Numbered from the stretch's first letter, positions 11,737 through 24,301 are shown. The stretch: 64,000 nt of DNA from Scleromitrula shiraiana (GCA_028455995.1 JABELC010000002.1:620001-684000); one strand, 5' to 3'. The notes: generated from the sequence alone by a model not told the origin. Translations and numbers: made by a program.

Positions 11737-12073
11737 TTTGGGAGATATGTAAGTAATGAGTAAATGCGATTTGGATTTCAATTGTAAAAACCGGTAGAGT
11801 GAAATTAGTGAACTGTATTTTGTGATGCTGTGTCAAGGTAAATCAAATGTTCCGATCCAAAACAATTATTTTGTAGACCCACCAGAAAGTAAACAACCTA
11901 ACCTGGCAACCTAAAAAAGTAAAGCTTAAAAAATACAGCGCCACATGACGCCACAGCTAGACCAAGTAACTTTCGACTGCCATCAGCAAAACAGATTCAT
12001 TCCATATCGCAACTTCCTCGCAAATCGTATTTTACTGTGAAAGATAATATAACTTGAGGGTTTGATATCGAAG
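11737..12073. promoter_or_regulatory. Divergent promoter, SPC24 and FIS1
   Basis: The 337 bp between the two start codons must carry both promoters and leaders. A run of A/G-rich sequence sits near 11910-11940. No specific factor site is claimed. Confidence 0.5.
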
Positions 12074-12806
12074 ATGACTGCACTACCATGTAAGTATGGA
12101 TACTTTATCATTTGACGAGCCACCTTTCGTATTGGATACAAGGCTTCATACGTTATTTTCAGTTTATCTTTATTCTCTTCAGCTCGAAACAGCTATACTG
12201 ACTAGAAGGGTTGAGTTAGATGCCGCGGACGCTGAGAGGTTAGTTCTAAACGAGAAGACTCGTCTTTTGGGGGTGAAATAATATGAGAGCTTGAAAGCTA
12301 ATAGGATTCTGTTTAGCCCATTGAAAGCGGCCGAATTACAAGTTTTACGATCACAGTATGAGAAAGAGGGTGAACATGTGGGAGTTCAGACACAATTTAA
12401 TTACGCATGGGTTCGTCATTCTTCGAGTATCATAATCATTCGGAAGTCATTGCTAAGGATATATATCTAGGGTCTAATCAAATCTAATGCACGAACCGAA
12501 CAGCAAGAAGGTGTTCGACTTCTCTCAGATATCTTCCGCATATCGCCCGAACGAAGAAGGGAGTGTCTCTATTATCTCGCGCTTGGAAACTACAAATTAG
12601 GCAACTATTCGGAGGCGAGAAGATATAACGATTTGCTGTTGGAGAAGGAACCGGCGAATTTACAAGCAAGTAGTTTGAAGGGCTTGATTGATGATAAGGT
12701 TGCTAAGGAGGGGTTGATCGGGGTGGCTATTCTTAGTGGGGTTGCTATTGCGGCGGGAGTGGTGGGTTCGATGATCTTTAGAGGGGTTGGAAAGAAGACG
12801 AGGTAG
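12074..12806 (+). CDS. FIS1: Mitochondrial fission protein Fis1
   Basis: Outer-membrane TPR adaptor that recruits the dynamin-like fission machinery. Four coding exons: 12074-12089 (16 nt), 12220-12238 (19 nt), 12317-12410 and 12471-12806; total 154 aa, the usual Fis1 length. The joined N-terminus reads MTALPYAADAESPLKAAEL, which fits the family and fixes the two tiny exons. The TPR-like bundle follows (QTQFNYAWGLIKS, RRECLYYLALGNYKLGNYSEA), then a C-terminal membrane anchor (LIGVAILSGVAIAAGVVGS) and a short basic tail GVGKKTR that directs tail-anchored insertion. Intron 1 has CTGAC plus TTAG; intron 3 has a weak donor, GTTCGT. Frame is kept through all four exons. Confidence 0.93.
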
Positions 12807-14078
12807 GTAGACTCTGGAGGGAATGGGTAGGGAAGAGAGAGAGAAGAACAATAGTGACTCGGAATGGAAATGAAATGGTTGGATGGATGCGTCTTTCTAT
12901 GTATGAATTTGGCGGGGGACTTTATTTGATATACCATGAGGAGTAAGAGCGCAGTTGTGCATCATCGTTGAATTAACCTCACTCATTAATATTGTTGTAC
13001 GATATTAAGTGGAATGAATCATTACATTTTGTGAATGTCATGTCACACCTGATGATATGTTACTCTTCTCTATCTCGAAGTATTTCTGAAGAGACTCGTT
13101 ACAACAACAGGATAGCAACCATCCTGTCAAATATTCTACTATTATTTGTTATTTATAGTTAGATATAATATCAATTTATCTGATTCTTATTGAGAATTAT
13201 AATAGTGAGTAGTACAACATTAAATTCTACAACGAGGATGAAGATCAAGTTGCCACTTCTAAATGTGGTAGGGATTATGTAATATCCTTGTCAGATCTCT
13301 TATTAGTCAACTCACAAGCAATACCGGTACTCACTCACTCACTCCACTCACTCCACTTATCACTCAAACATCTGCGCCACACATAATGGAACCCCAAAGA
13401 ATCTTTGAATCAACCCAATACATATCTTTTGATAGCGGATAGTGGATGCGACCGTCAAACCTAACTTATTATAAACCATTCTAATCAGCTTTCTTCTGTC
13501 TTTGCAACTTTCATATTACACAACATTAAGAAACATATGAAGATATAATGATTTTCTTCCTTTGATATTAAAAACAGACATCATCATCGTCGACGTCGAT
13601 AATTTATCGATTGTACAAAACTTCTATTTGGGTCAAGGTCAACCTTAAGCTCAAAATCAAGATCAGTGAATACTTTTACCTACCACAACTAACCATCTCA
13701 TCTTACCCTACGTACCTAAGGTTACATATTGATCACAACGAGGTAACTTTTCATATCTCCATCTCTCCAAAACGAGGTTACGCCACATATATACAGTGGG
13801 TAAATTCTGATTGCGTCTTGCTGCTTGTGTTGCTTTACAAAAAGTAGACAGACACACAGAATAAGCAATCACTCTCATATTTACACACCGATTACAACTT
13901 CCAACAACCAACCCCCCCCCCTCCTCCCTTGCTTAAATAAAGTTCCCCGCTCTTAGGATTCCCTTTTGAGAAGGAGGAAATATTATCCATACTGGCTTTC
14001 CGAGCATTACGAAATACGGGCCTGGCATTATCTCTCGGTCTGACTGCCCTTGGGGCATACCAAACCATAAGAGACGCC
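12807..14078. other. Intergenic region and leader of the RING gene
   Basis: No gene supported. It holds CACT-type tandem repeats near 13327-13366, a C-homopolymer near 13911-13921, and CT/CA-rich sequence expected of the 5' leader of the RING-finger gene. Open frames at 13611-13847 and on the opposite strand have no recognisable content. Confidence 0.5.
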
Positions 14079-15968
14079 ATGGCAGATACCCGCACAGGAA
14101 ATGGTCCAGCTGGTAGACATTTGGATGCGACCGGCGAAAGAAGTGTCGTATTTTGCCATCAATGTGAAAATGAATGGTATCAGGATGAACATGGATTAAT
14201 ATGTCCGGAGTGTGAGGGGGAAATCATTGAAATTGTAAGTTTTATCATGAAAGAACTTATTCCCCTCTTTCAATCGGGGTTTCAGCTTCTGACAATGCAA
14301 CAGGTCGACCCGGCAAGTGATCCACGACCTGACATCAACCAACCTCCAGATACCTCACCGTTACGGGATCTTCACGATCATAATCCTTGGGCTGTCGATG
14401 ACTCCGATCCTGAAGAGGCAGATATTGAAGAACATATAACTCACGGCCCGGGTGGTTCCATATTCATTTCACAAACTATCAGAAGCAATGGAATACCCGG
14501 CAGCTTTCGTACCACTCGAAGTCCAAGACCGGATGGAGGAGATGAAGATGTCATGAGAAATTTCCATAGCATGTTAGGAAATTTAATGGGTCCGAATCTG
14601 AGGGGAGGAGAACCTGGTCGATCGGGCCCGGAAACATTATTTCCACAGGGAGGAACCGGATTCCGTTTCGGTGGAGATGGGATTGGAGGTGGCGTTGGTG
14701 GTGGTCCAGGGCCTGCTGTTGTTGGCGGTCGATTCACTTATTCAACATCTGGACGATTTGAGGATGGTCAATTTCAACCAAGAAATGCAGATGGTCCCCA
14801 GCCTGGTAATGGTCCACCTGTCGAAGATTTAGCTACGTATGCTTCCCTTAATATTTTACAACTTCGTCGCGCTCAGTAAAATCTCCTTGTCATATATTTG
14901 AATCCATTCACTGACTATCTTTCTAGACTCATAACCAATTTATTTTCACAAATGGGTGCGGTTCCTGCAGGTGGCGCTGGGGGTGGACCTGGAGGAGAAG
15001 GAGAGGCTCGTCGAGCTGGCATGGGTGCTGGTCTGCCAGCTATTCTGGCATCTATATTCAACCCAGCAAACGCAGTCCATGGGGATGCTGTTTATTCCCA
15101 AGAAGCTCTCGACAGAATAATGTCCCAATTAATGGAACAACACCAATCATCCAACGCACCCGGCCCCGCATCGCCCGACGCCATCTCCTCACTCCCCAAA
15201 AAGAAACTCGACGAGAAAATGCTAGGTCCCGAAGGCAAAGGCGAATGTTCCGTATGCATGGATGACGTACACTTGCAAGACGAGGTCGTTGTCCTCCCAT
15301 GCACCCACTGGTTCCACGAAGCATGCGCCTCAGCCTGGCTTAGTGAACACAACACCTGTCCCATATGTCGCAAAGGAATCGGCGCAGAAGAATCAGCCCC
15401 TTCTTCTTCATCCCCTAGCGGCAATAGTCGGGGATCAAGCTATAATACCGGTATGAGTACGTCTCGCAATAATGTCCATAATCATCGCTTCAGTATCCCT
15501 CGACCTTCGGCCCGTCTCGCGCGATCGGAATCGGAGAGAATGGCGAGATTAGAAGCGATTCGAAATGGAAGACCGGTGAATCCTCAACCTCCGGCTAGAT
15601 CCCCTTCTTTCCAGGATCGTATGGATGATGTGCAGTTTGGGAGTCTGTTTAGTACAGACTCGGGTAATTCGGCGGGAATGGGACCACAATCTCAATCTCA
15701 ATTTCAACAATCTATGAATATGCCGATGCCGGGTGGTTTCCCATCGATGACGCCGCCGAGACGGGAGTCTTCGTTTGGGGGGATGAGTGATCAGAGGGAT
15801 AGTAGGAGGGGGCTTGGTGAGAGGAGTGAGAGGGAGAGGGACAGAGAGAGACCGAGGAGCTCGAGGAGCGAGAGTGAGGGGACGGGGACGGGGGCGGAGG
15901 GTGGCGCTAATGGTGGGGGGTTGAGTAGCTGGTTTAGGGATCGGTGGGGGAGGGGGAGGAATGATTGA
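14079..15968 (+). CDS. RING-H2 E3 ubiquitin ligase, RNF126/RNF115-like
   Basis: Exons 14079-14234, 14304-14836 and 14927-15968 give 576 aa. The N-terminus has a small zinc ribbon (FCHQCENEWYQDE...ICPEC, C-x2-C...C-x2-C) as in RNF126/RNF115. A Gly-rich disordered middle follows, then the RING-H2 finger at about residues 335-380: CSVCMDD, LPCTHWFHEAC, CPIC, with all eight ligands present. RNF126-type ligases ubiquitinate misfolded cytosolic and membrane proteins handed over by chaperones; this role is inferred from architecture. The tail is Ser/Arg-rich (RSERERDRERPRSSRSESEG). Intron 1 is 69 nt with no stop, so an unspliced reading frame stays open. Intron 2 begins at GTATGC and ends TTTCTAG, restoring a Thr codon. 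Confidence 0.88.
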
Positions 15969-17235
15969 GTAGATTGATGGATTAATAGAATTGTTTATAT
16001 TTTATTTTCTTCCGTTGATTGGTTTGAAGGAGGGGTGTGCAAGGGGGTGGATTGGAGGTTGGGCTGGGGCGGGATAGTGCGCGGGCGAGGAAAGCCAAGC
16101 AAGAAACTGTGACTGTGACTGTCTCCCAGTCAGTCAGTTACTCTATGAAGATAACGATAACGAAGCTGAAACGTAACAGAGTTAAACGAATAAATGAATG
16201 GGATTCATGCATGCATGCATGCACGCACGCACGCACGCATGTACAATGCAAGAAAGCAATAGGATCCCATATCATACCTATCTCTCATATTCAACAATAC
16301 AATACAACGCAATGCAATGCAATACAATATATTAGGAACCTAAGTTATCTTCCCTTATCTTATGTTATGTTATGTTATCTTATCGCATCGCATCGCATCG
16401 CAGAACTATATCACTCATCTCTTTTCATTCCTTCGACTTTGAATATCACGCGAGGGTTTTATGTGATATATATGAGTGTTTTTGAGGAATTGACATTTGT
16501 GATATGATATGATATGATATGATATGATATGATATGATGTGATGTGATTATGGTATACTGGATTGCGGATAGAATGGGATTGTAAGTATTTATTAATATT
16601 ATTATAATAACATCGTTCGTTATTAACTCAAGATGGTACTGTATACATTTGGTGAGTAATATATATCATATCCCCCAGCCATATCTCCCAGCCATATCTC
16701 CCAGCCATATCCATGCCTTAATTCATACGCCTTAAATCCCAACCCGGAAGAGGAATACATAGATTTTACTACACTGCTATGCTATGCTGTGCTATGCTAT
16801 GCTGTGCTATGCTGTCCTCACCCAAATCATATATGTATGTACGCTGTACATGCATCTTTCCTTCCTTCCTTCCTTCCTTCCTTCCATGCATGTATGTATG
16901 CACTTATGTATATATGCCTTCCTTCGTATATACATAGATAGTAGTTGCCCATTCTACCACGCAACCGCAACGGAATCATCGCATCCATCATCATCATCAT
17001 CGTCGTCATTATCATCATCATCTGATATTAGATAGAATAGAATGGGATGGAATAGAACCATAACGTCCGAGATAGGAAAGCGAATTAATGAAGTCGTGCT
17101 TATACCTCCCTCTCATCCCATCCCATACCATACCATACCATACCATACCCGGCATATCCCATCTTCCACCATTACTCGCCTCCGTACCCTCCCGTCCCCA
17201 ACTAAATGAATGGAATCAAGCGGGTTAAGACACGA
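15969..17235. other. Microsatellite-rich convergent 3' region
   Basis: No gene. Between two convergent stop codons lie many simple repeats: GCAT/GCAC runs (16206-16241), CAATA/CAATG runs (16290-16330), TTATG/TCGCA runs (16355-16402), a 13-bp unit ATATCTCCCAGCC repeated about three times (16668-16706), CTATG runs (16771-16813), CTTC runs (16858-16885), CATCAT runs (16985-17020) and CATAC runs (17124-17150). Confidence 0.7.
16501..16548. repeat. GATAT pentanucleotide microsatellite
   Basis: At least seven direct copies of GATAT followed by GATGT variants. A near-identical array occurs at 52893-52932. Confidence 0.85.
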
Positions 17236-19656
17236 TCACAAATAATCATTTAGGACCAGAACTCTGGTTTTAGCAACTTGAGATCCGTGTTCTCCTTCGC
17301 CCATTTTTTGCATGATCTCTATCATTCTTACTATTGGTTTGTTAGTTTATTTGAGTCGAGTTGTAACGGTTTGGACGAATAGAAGGTACAAGAAAAGAAA
17401 AGAAAATAAAGAAAAGAAAAATAAATCCATACCAATATCACTCTTCCCCCTAACAAACAATGGATCCCTCTCCAAAACATCCTTCCCCCCCTCAACCAAC
17501 AACTGCTCCCTCAAAATCCCCCCAATTTCCAAACTCTCCAAAAACGCCCTATGGCAAAAAACCCACCAAACCTTCGACTCGCTCTCAAATAACTCATAGA
17601 GGAGGAAAAACGCCTGAATGGCATCGTGCGCCGCCTCCAATGTACCCCTCACATTAGCCGGGACCTCCGCGCTAGAACTAGCATGTAATAGCATAACATT
17701 GTGGTAATAATTACTCGTCAAAAACAACGTTTGCCGCACCAGTCGTTTATTAACCTGAGCTTGGAGGGTAATAGAATCGTGATCCCAGGAGCGAAAAACA
17801 TCCGGAAACGAACGATAAACGGCGCGAAAATCGGAGAGGAGTTTTGATTTTTGGCGGGCGTTGGAACAGATTGGGAGGTCGAGGGATCGGGGGGAACAAA
17901 TGCTTTCTTGGACGAGGTTGGCGAGGGACCAGCAGCCGCGGATATAGGCTGTGTCGTTTGGGTCGGCGTTGGCGATGGAGGAGGAGTCGTCGATTAGGTC
18001 TTCGACGCTTACGTCGGTGTGGGTTGCGCTTGGGGGGAGGGAGAGAAGAACGGTTAGGAAGGTGTCTTGGAGGAGGACAGCTTGCCATAGTTTGCGGCGT
18101 TGTTGTTTTTCGAATATGGTGGCGTGAGGGGCGACGATATTGGGGTCGCGATGAAGTCCCATTGCGTAGGCTTGTCGGATTAGTATTCCTGCGAATGCCC
18201 ATCCATCTGATGCGTGATTATCGTTGATGAGGAAGTAGGTTATGAGAACCATGGCTTGGATGGAACGAACTGAGGCTTTGTTAAGATATGAACTCATCCT
18301 TAATGATTGATGAGCAGCTGATACATAAAATTCCGCAGTTTGTTGTCGCTCTTTCGGTGGAGTATTATTAACAAATTGAGTTCCAAGAGCCATCATGGAA
18401 AATATCATTGCCACAAGTGCTCCATCGGTTCGATCCTTTTCTGGTGGTTGAAGAGACCAAAATTGTTCATAATCTGCATAAAATGTTTGTCGATGAAGCA
18501 TAGGATAAACGGGATCAACACATTCAAAATAACGTTCCATTAAGATATCTGCTTGATCCTTGGCTGGTAACACTGAAATGACTTCGGGTAATCCTCCTTG
18601 ACATGTCCAATAATTCGCAAATGGATGCTCCGAACCAATCCCAAAAACGTTAGACGCTTTGGGATGAGAATAAGGTACATTTGAGAGTAAACCAGTTGAA
18701 GATGAAACCGATCCTCTAGATGCACTTCTCTCATCCGGATTCGGCGCCTGTCTTGATATTTCAACAGTGCTTTCACTCAGAGGAGTTGTCTTTTTTGGTG
18801 GTTTAGTCATGCGTCGTGCATTCGTAACCGATCGACTCGTTTCCCTATAATGGCATTAGATACATAGATAGAGCTTCCAAGAACATCACTCACTCAAGGA
18901 TGTTTGCAACATGAGCATATTTACACTCTGTTTGTCGCTTTATGCCTTAAAGTTATGTCAATCAATGCATGAGAATTAGACGTAGGTATGCCTACATGCT
19001 AGACAATGAGGTCGACCTCGATCGCACTATAAAATTATTAACGTTGGCTTTGAATTGAAAAACTCATATTGATGTAAGTTGAAAGTTAGATCAAATTGAA
19101 GATAGGTCATACAGCATGTGATAGCATACAAATACTAGGAGAAAGGATCAGATTGAAGCCATTGGCCAAAAGAAAAACAAAAATAGGGACAGAACCATAT
19201 CCTATCCTGATATGCCGAGAGAATTAACAATGGAAGGTCAATTGGTAGAACCATATGATTCTCATCACAGCTTGTGAGAGTATCAATGTTTGTAGTAAGG
19301 TGTCATCGACGAAAAAGAGAAACAAGCAACTCTGCATGAAATCCTCAATGTAATTGAAATATGAAGAAACTCGGAATTCATAGAAATGATAAACGAACCT
19401 TTGTTTTTCTTTCTACACATTCTTCACATGATAAAGTAGGTTTATTACGTTTTTGTTTCTTCTTCGGATGTTCCGATGTGATTGAACCATCTTCATATCT
19501 AATTGAATTTGTTGGATTTGAGGTGGATTCATTGAAGGCTGTATTGAAAATAGTAGGGGAAGTTGTTGAATCTGTTGAAGCTATTGATGAAGGAACTCCT
19601 ATAGAACTATTATTATATAAGAGTGCAGGAGAAATTGGACCAATGGATTGATCCAT
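17236..19656 (-). CDS. Zn2Cys6 fungal transcription factor
   Basis: Exons 19656-19399, 19026-18996 (31 nt), 18945-18894, 18844-17433 and 17330-17236 give 615 aa. Joining the first three exons builds a full zinc cluster with Cys at 77, 80, 87, 94, 97 and 104 (C-x2-C-x6-C-x6-C-x2-C-x6-C), preceded by basic KKKQKR. The fungal-specific regulatory domain follows (YFECVDPVYPMLHRQTFY, GWAFAGILIRQAYAMGLHRDP). The last exon restores the common tail EIMQKMGEGEHGSQVAKTRV. The family binds CGG-type sites and controls metabolism or development; the target is unknown. The 3' part of the gene is far richer in G/C than the 5' part. It diverges from CTF18. An exon reading on past 17433 would end at a stop at 17347 and lose the conserved tail, so the last intron is preferred. 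Confidence 0.9.
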
Positions 19657-20593
19657 TTTTCTTTTATTGTCTCCCCCTGTTTCCTTTTCTCTTGCTTAGA
19701 CTCGCAATAAAACCTCTCTCTTTGTACCAAAGAGAAGAGGCATGCCTAGGTAGGTATAAAATGGATAATTGATGGATAAGATAGGCTATAGGTAAGGTAT
19801 GGGACTCGTGAGGGGATATAATAGTAAGGGAGTGGGAGTCAAAGCCTCAAAGATTGGAGTTAAAGAAAGCGGGGAATTTATCAATTATTCGGAGGGAGAA
19901 TGGAAGGAAAAGGGTTGTCATGCAAACGAGACTTATTATTATTATTATTATTATTAATAAATTATATGCATGCAGTACGAGTAGTTCTCTAACAGTACCG
20001 TAACTAGGGTAGAGTATGGTATGTGAATACTAGATAGAAAAGAATGAAGACCCCGAATTTGTTTTGAGATGGATGATGCTATTTATGAATGCTTCTTCAA
20101 TGAAGATACTGGTATCCGTGGACATCATCTAGGAAGTAATCTAGAATTAGAACTAGATATACGAAATACTATGTAGTATTACTAATAATTCTTTCAAAGA
20201 TGTATCTGTGAAGTAAATGAAGATGTATAGGTGAAGTAAATAAACACTTATTAATTGAGTGAGTAGACGTCAATTACCATATGCTTGTATGAATATGAAG
20301 ATTCAAACAAAGGACTATTCTCTATTATCTATTCTCTATTCTCCTCGGCCCGGAACTCATTTCATTCTCAATTGGTATCACTTACATAATCTGATGATGA
20401 TGATGATGATGATGAATCAACAAATAATAACATTACATAATCACTCCGCTCCTATCTTTCGTTGGTCGCGTATCGCGTATTCTTTCACTTATAATCAAAT
20501 CACTTAATGGAAAAAGTCCGCGAATTTACGCGTTATCAATATAATCTGTAAATCGAAATGGTCCTTCATTACCTAGTATAATTCTATAATTCA
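19657..20593. promoter_or_regulatory. Divergent intergenic region, Zn2Cys6 gene and CTF18
   Basis: It holds both promoters. Simple repeats include ATT runs (19934-19957) and a GATGAT run (20393-20414). No coding gene or defensible factor site seen. Confidence 0.5.
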
Positions 20594-23500
20594 ATGGAAT
20601 TTAATTCTACTCCAGATTTACCTCCAACATCTGATCCTGCTTTATTTGATGATTGGGATGAACCATTAGATTCTTTAAATTTACCTTCAAGTACAACATC
20701 AAACGAAATAGAAGCATTGCATTTGATAGAAGAGGAGACCCGCGTGAGAAGGAAAAGAAACGGGGAGGTTATTCAGCATAGAGCTTGGAAAGTAGCAGAG
20801 GTATTTCGGAGTGAAGCTGATCATATTCACGGTATTAAAGAAGGGATTGATTAAATTTACAAAAAATAATACTAATTACTTGTGTTAGAAACTCCAATTC
20901 GATCAAAAGTATCAAATCAACAATTACAATTACTCCCTATACCTTCATCTCCACCATCCTTCAATATGCCTCTCGTATCGTCACCAATCGAATATCCCCC
21001 GAGTTCTTCACCCCCAGCGGTGAAAAGACGACATCCGATAAAGGCATCAGATCTTCGAAAGCCGCTGAAAGTTGGAGGATTTCTTCTAGATGATCTCTCG
21101 GACGGAGAAGATGATTTCGAACAACCTGCGGCGAAACGAAGAATGACTGAGAAAGCAGTATTTCCAAGCCAGGATGTAGAAAAAGATTCACAAAAAGACT
21201 CTGCAATTGAGTCAGAGGGAGGCTCATCCAAAAACGCTCCAGGAGTACCCAGAACTATTGGAGGATTTCTACTTGATGACGACGATGATGGAGATGAAGA
21301 TGTTGATTCGGGCGTGGAAGTGTCTCAAGAAGCTCAACTTCCAAAACCAGTTGCACAAGCCACAATAGATCTCACTTGGGGGAACAATTCTTTCTCAACA
21401 TTACCAGCATTTCTCAATAAGGAGAAAACAAAAGTGGCAGATTTAAAGACTTGTACTGGGAAATCATTCACTATAAATCAAAAGAAAAAGGCAGCACCTA
21501 TACCATTCGAGCAATTGGTAGCAGCGAGATCCACCACGAAAGCTGGACGTGCAAAGAAGAGTTATTATGGAATAAATATACATGAACTAGTCGAGGAAGC
21601 CTCGAAAGAGACAGAAGCAGAAGAAAAGCGAAGAGCTCAAACAGCCCAAGAAATCATACCATCCATTGAAAACCTCACCGGAAAAAAACCTCGCAAATCA
21701 CTAATGTGGACAGAAAAATACCGAGCAAGGCATTTCATGGAACTAGTTGGAGACGATCGAACACATCGTCAAGTACTACGATGGCTTAAAGCATGGGATC
21801 CAATCGTATTTCCCAAATCCGGAAAACCCAAGTCTGTTTCAAAGAGACCGGGAGAAATCGATGAAGAGAAACCTCATCGGAAGATTTTGATGCTTACTGG
21901 ACCTCCTGGTCTAGGGAAGACTACTCTGGCTCATGTTTGTGCGAGACAAGCTGGATATGAGGTTATGGAGATTAATGCTAGTGATGAACGAAGTAGGGAT
22001 GTGGTGAAAAATCGAATTCGGACGAGTGTGGGTACGGAAAATGTTAAGACAGGTTCAACTGTTACTTCCAAATCTGGACACGTGCAAAAGAATGCTCACC
22101 CACTTTGTGTTGTTGTAGATGAAGTAGATGGGGTAGTAGGCGGTGCTGGTGGGTCAGGAGAAGGTGGATTCATCAAAGCTTTGATCGATCTTGTCCTCCT
22201 AGATCAAAAGAATTCTTCATCCGTAGGTACGAATACAGGATACACAAAGAAGAAAAAGAAGGGAGATGATTTCAGACTCATGAGACCACTCATTCTAATC
22301 TGCAACGATGTATACCATCCCTCATTACGACCTCTACGCAATTCGAGCTTCGCAGAAGTCATCCATATTCGCAAACCCCCCTTAGATGCCGTCGTAACAC
22401 GCATGAAATCCGTCTTTGAAAAAGAAGGCGTATCCTGCGACAGCGACGCCATACGCCGACTCTGCGAAGCCACATGGGGAATCAGTCCCTCGGACTCCAA
22501 AAAAGGAGCCGAGAGCACAGGTGAAGGTGACTTAAGAAGTATAATGGTAGTAGGAGAATGGGCAGCCGGAAAGCTAAAAACAGAGAGCAAAAATTCTACC
22601 AGCACCACTCCGCCCCGATTAACCCGTAAATGGGTCGAACAAAACATGACAGGCGACCTCTCACACGGAGGAGGAGGATCCCGCGCCGTCGGAAGAGGCG
22701 GCGTCAAAGAAGTAGTAAACCGAGTATTCCTCGAAGGAGCCGGCTTCCCACGCCCCACAAACTTCTCCTCCATCATCCCCACCTCCAAATCACAATCGCA
22801 ATCCAAATCCTCAACTCCCAACCCCCACGAACCCAAAACCCAACTCGGCGTCGCCGAGCTCGCCCGCAAAGCCGCCATGGAAAAACTAGGCGCCATGATC
22901 GAAACCTCCGGCGACACCGACCGCATCATGACCGATATATTCACCGAGTACCCCACCCAACCCTTCAACGACGACTCCACGCTCTCGAAACCGGACGCTG
23001 CGTACGAGTGGCTGCATTTCCACGATGCGTGTTCGTCGCGGGTTTTCGCGGGCCAGGAGTGGGAGTTGGCGGGGTATTTGGCGCAGCCGGTTTTGGCGTG
23101 GCATGGGCTTTTTGCGTCGCCGGCGAGACACTATTTTAGGGGTGAGGGGGGAGGGAAAAAATGGGGAAATGGAAATGGAAATGTGCAAGAGGAAGATGAA
23201 AATGAAGAACCGGCCCATCCGTTCTCAGGCCCGCGAGCCGATTTTTCAGCATTCGAATTGGAAAAATCAAACAGGGCTACAATCCAAACACTGCAGTCAT
23301 CACTCGACGCCAAACTAGCTCGAAGCTTCAGGAGCGTGGAGGATATCGCGATGGATTTCCTACCGTACGTAGTTCGCATGTTGACGCCCGGCATCAAACC
23401 AATCGTCGTAGGCGGCGGATCGGGCGATACGATGGGCGTAGCTAGCGTGCGCAAAGAAAGCGAGAGGGGGATGGTGAGGAGGGCGGTGGGGGTCATGCAC

Positions 23501-24055
23501 GAAGTCGGCGTTATTTTCGAGCGAGGAAAACTCGAAGACTCGAATTCCAGCGCGGGTGGGAAAAATCCTGCGGCTGCGAAATGGCAACAGCCGGAATGGA
23601 TATACAGAATGGATCCGCCGCTCGACACGCTCGTTAGTTTCTGCACGGCGGGCGCGAAGAGCGATGCCATGGGGGTGCGGTATGCGGTGAGACAGGTTTT
23701 GGAGCAGGAGTGGAGGAGGAGTTTGGTGGTTAGGGAGGGGGAGAGGAGGGAGAAGAGGTTTAGAGGTGGTCTGGGGGATGGGAAGGGGGCGGAGCTTGCT
23801 GTTGGTGGGATTGGGATTGGTGTTGGCATTGGAGGAGATGTAAAAAGGGATTTCTTCGGACGGGTAGTTGGGAACTTGGGGGAGCGAAGAGATGGGAATG
23901 GCGGTGGGGAGGGACAAGGAAAAGGGAATGCAAATGCGAATGCGAAGGAGAAAGGAAAAGAGAAGGAGAAAAAAGTATGGGTTACTTTCCACGAGGGCTT
24001 TTCAAATGCGGTTAGGAAGCCTATTACTGTGGGGGAGTTGATGAGGGGGTTGTGA
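20594..24055 (+). CDS. CTF18: Ctf18, large subunit of the alternative clamp loader
   Basis: AAA+ subunit of the Ctf18-RFC complex (with Dcc1, Ctf8 and Rfc2-5), which loads PCNA at forks and supports sister-chromatid cohesion. Exons 20594-20831 and 20889-24055 give 1134 aa; the 57-nt intron has a TACTAATTACT branch region and a GTTAG acceptor. The N-terminus is acidic and disordered, with GGFLLDD repeated twice. The ATPase core follows: WTEKYRARHFMELVGDD, Walker A GPPGLGKTT (about 417-425), INASDERS, Walker B VVVDEVDG (about 487-493), and an RPLILICNDVY sensor region. The C-terminus HEGFSNAVRKPITVGELMRGL fits the Ctf8/Dcc1-binding tail. It is longer than yeast Ctf18 because of insertions. The 5' end is AT-rich and the 3' end very GC-rich, which creates long antisense open frames. 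Confidence 0.93.
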
Positions 24056-24295
24056 TAAGATAAGATAAGATAGGATTGGATAGATCGGTGTTATAGATAG
24101 ATATAGATATACTTACTTACAAGAATCGAATCACGGTTAATATAAGCATAGTCTCACATTCATATTCACATTCACATTCACAAATTCACATCTCCATCCA
24201 TCCATCCATCCACACACACACACACACACACATACAAAAACATAATTATCATCAAACTTTTATATTTCAAATTCTCAACAGCAACGATCGACAAC

Positions 24296-24301
24296 ATCAT
24301 C

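Noticed and set aside
13020..13110. Possible C/D-box snoRNA (CTGATGA and CTGA boxes)
   Set aside because: Boxes are too close and no terminal stem was found; chance is the likelier explanation.
17750..18227. Arg- or Gly-rich frames over the Zn2Cys6 gene
   Set aside because: They are alternative-frame and opposite-strand shadows of a clear regulatory-domain exon with high G/C.
22204..22980. Long antisense frame within CTF18 (258 codons)
   Set aside because: It mirrors a GC-rich part of a conserved AAA+ gene; the product is Ser/Pro low-complexity and starts inside CTF18.
23131..23992. Further antisense frames in the CTF18 3' end
   Set aside because: Same cause: G-rich coding strand without stops on the other strand.
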